This document shows, one piece after another, positions 5,682 through 6,624 of a stretch of 6,624 bases of DNA. The position numbers and the translations under genes were made by a program. The notes under the pieces are model-generated. The model was given only the letters and a program-made list of their open reading frames with translations. It searched no databases and was not told the DNA's origin. This DNA is from Pseudomonadota bacterium (GTDB taxonomy: Bacteria; Pseudomonadota; Gammaproteobacteria; Pseudomonadales; Oceanobacteraceae), in assembly GCA_023399105.1 (NCBI GenBank), contig JAEWQT010000235.1:1-6624 (forward strand), given 5' to 3'. Position 1 is the first letter of the stretch. Each line of letters opens with the position of its first letter.

Positions 5682-6256
5682 TGCGTTCGTTATTGTTGTT
5701 GCTGGCGCGGCCCTGGCGTCAGCCGCTACCTGCGCTGGCGCTGTTGCGGCATCGCTTCCGGGTAATGCCCTGGGATTGTGATCTGAATTTTCACTTAACC
5801 AATGGCCGCTATCCGCAATGGCTGGATCTGGCGCGCACAGAATTTTTTCTGCGCATTGGTGCCGGGCCTTTATTTGTGCGCTTTGGCTGGCGTTCGGTGC
5901 TGGCCAGCCAGACCCTCACCTTTGTGCGTGAAATCAAGCCGCTGGCGGCAGTGGATGTGGAAAGCCGGGTGCTGCACTGGGATAAAAAATACTTTTATAT
6001 GGAGCACCGTTTTCTGGTGGACGGGCGTTTGCACGCTAAGGCACTGGCCCGTATTGCCATGCTGAAAGGCGGTAAAGTGCGGTCGTTCGGGGCATTACAA
6101 CAGGCCATTGCCCGCTATCAGCAGTTGCCCGGGGTGGAACAACCGGAAACGCCGGTTGCACCACAGGAAGTGCTGGCGAAAATTGAACTGCTGGGGGCCA
6201 AACGGCTGGCCGAAGAAGAGCGGGAAGCACGCCATGCTGCCCGCCCGCAGAGGTAA
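5678..6256 (+). CDS. Single-hotdog thioesterase-like protein (4HBT_2 / THEM6-like)
   Basis: A 192-residue protein with one hotdog domain of the 4-hydroxybenzoyl-CoA thioesterase-like superfamily, closest in appearance to the THEM6-like/4HBT_2 group. Key segment: VMPWDCDLNFHLTNGRYPQWLDLAR (29-53), in which D35 and H39-N42 occupy the place of the DxDxxGHVNN active-site loop. The central fold continues with SQTLTFVREIKPLAAVDVESRV and KYFYMEHRFLVDGRLHAKALARIAML to about 130. The tail (167-190) is rich in Glu, Lys, Arg and Ala and probably a charged helix. The leucine-rich first ten residues are hydrophobic but too short for a clear signal peptide. ATG at 5678 overlaps the tesB stop and has AGGA 8 nt upstream; a second ATG at 5681 is the alternative start. 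Likely an acyl-CoA thioesterase; the substrate is unknown. Confidence 0.85.
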   Translation: MMRSLLLLLARPWRQPLPALALLRHRFRVMPWDCDLNFHLTNGRYPQWLDLARTEFFLRIGAGPLFVRFGWRSVLASQTLTFVREIKPLAAVDVESRVLHWDKKYFYMEHRFLVDGRLHAKALARIAMLKGGKVRSFGALQQAIARYQQLPGVEQPETPVAPQEVLAKIELLGAKRLAEEEREARHAARPQR

Positions 6257-6274
6257 GGGCTTATACGGCTGACA

Positions 6275-6624
6275 TCAGCCTAAAAAGTCATTCAGGCGGA
6301 TATTCCATATATCCGCATCCACCGCGTGTTCAAATTCGTCCTGCACACTGGGTTTGCTCAGGACGATTATTTCCACCGGCAGGTAACGCTTGCTGGTGGC
6401 GTGGTAAATCACCTTCACCAGCGGGGTGCGCTGGTCGGTTTCAGAGTTTTCCAGCACCACCGCCAGCTTGCCGCTCTTCAGCTTCACCAGCGTTCCCACC
6501 GGATAAATACCCATCGAGCGGATAAACCGGTGCACCAGTTTTTCATCCAGATGGGTGCCGCTCCATTCCAGCAGTTTTTTCAGTGCCATGGTGGGCGGTA
6601 AGCCCTTGTGATAGACGCGGTCGG
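6275..6624 (-). CDS. HD-GYP-type c-di-GMP phosphodiesterase, C-terminal part (cut by the window edge)
   Basis: The minus-strand frame is open from the right edge of the window to a TGA at 6275-6277, giving 115 residues with no true start. Reading in from the edge it begins DRVYHKGLPPTMALKK, the segment that follows the (A/S)LTS motif after GYP in HD-GYP domains, then LLEWSG and FIRSMGIYPVGTLVKLKSGKLAVVLE, which is the typical end of the domain, and a C-terminal tail ending in NDFLG. The ATG at 6589 lies inside the conserved domain and is not the start. HD-GYP proteins cleave cyclic di-GMP, usually to GMP or pGpG. The HD and GYP catalytic residues lie outside the window, so activity cannot be judged. 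The gene is convergent with the thioesterase pair, with 18 bp between stop codons. Confidence 0.88.
   Translation of the reverse strand, partial: DRVYHKGLPPTMALKKLLEWSGTHLDEKLVHRFIRSMGIYPVGTLVKLKSGKLAVVLENSETDQRTPLVKVIYHATSKRYLPVEIIVLSKPSVQDEFEHAVDADIWNIRLNDFLG

Noticed and set aside
6267..6280. Small hairpin GGCTG-ACAT-CAGCC between the thioesterase and HD-GYP genes
   Set aside because: The stem is only 5 bp with no T-run on the proper side, and it overlaps the HD-GYP stop codon; too weak to call a terminator.

Overview
The window reads as chromosomal DNA of a gammaproteobacterium, probably of the Pseudomonadales/Cellvibrionales type. This rests on the protein families (DbpA, TrmA, TesB, HD-GYP), moderately GC-rich coding sequence, and REP elements of the TGTRGGAG-plus-hairpin kind familiar from Pseudomonas and relatives. 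The genus cannot be fixed from the sequence alone. No phage, plasmid, CRISPR, tRNA or rRNA gene is visible.

Layout. Positions 1-531 hold no convincing gene. They contain a long imperfect hairpin (34-71) and a cluster of four REP-like units (A 126-168 minus, B 201-243 plus, C 268-310 minus, D 336-378 minus). B and C form a tails-inward pair of about 110 bp, the geometry of a REPIN, and C and D are direct repeats 68 bp apart. Positions 532-2046 (+) encode a beta-CASP metallo-beta-lactamase-fold RNase-like protein. A fifth REP unit (E, about 1371-1409) lies in frame inside this gene. On the minus strand, trmA (4597 to 3470) and dbpA (3473 to 2094) overlap by 4 bp and form a two-gene operon convergent with the RNase gene. 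A 202-bp divergent intergenic region (4598-4799) carries a perfect TATAAT for trmA. On the plus strand, tesB (4800-5681) overlaps by 4 bp a second, unrelated hotdog thioesterase gene (5678-6256). Convergent with these, running off the right edge, is the C-terminal end of an HD-GYP-type c-di-GMP phosphodiesterase gene (6275-6624, minus).

How the genes fit together. The left half has an RNA theme: TrmA makes m5U54 in tRNA, DbpA remodels the 23S rRNA peptidyl-transferase region during 50S assembly, and the beta-CASP protein probably cleaves or trims RNA. The tesB pair hydrolyses acyl-CoA thioesters. The HD-GYP gene belongs to second-messenger signalling. The most unusual signal is the REP family: two sequence subtypes, a REPIN-like pair, and one copy that appears to have become protein-coding sequence inside a predicted nuclease.
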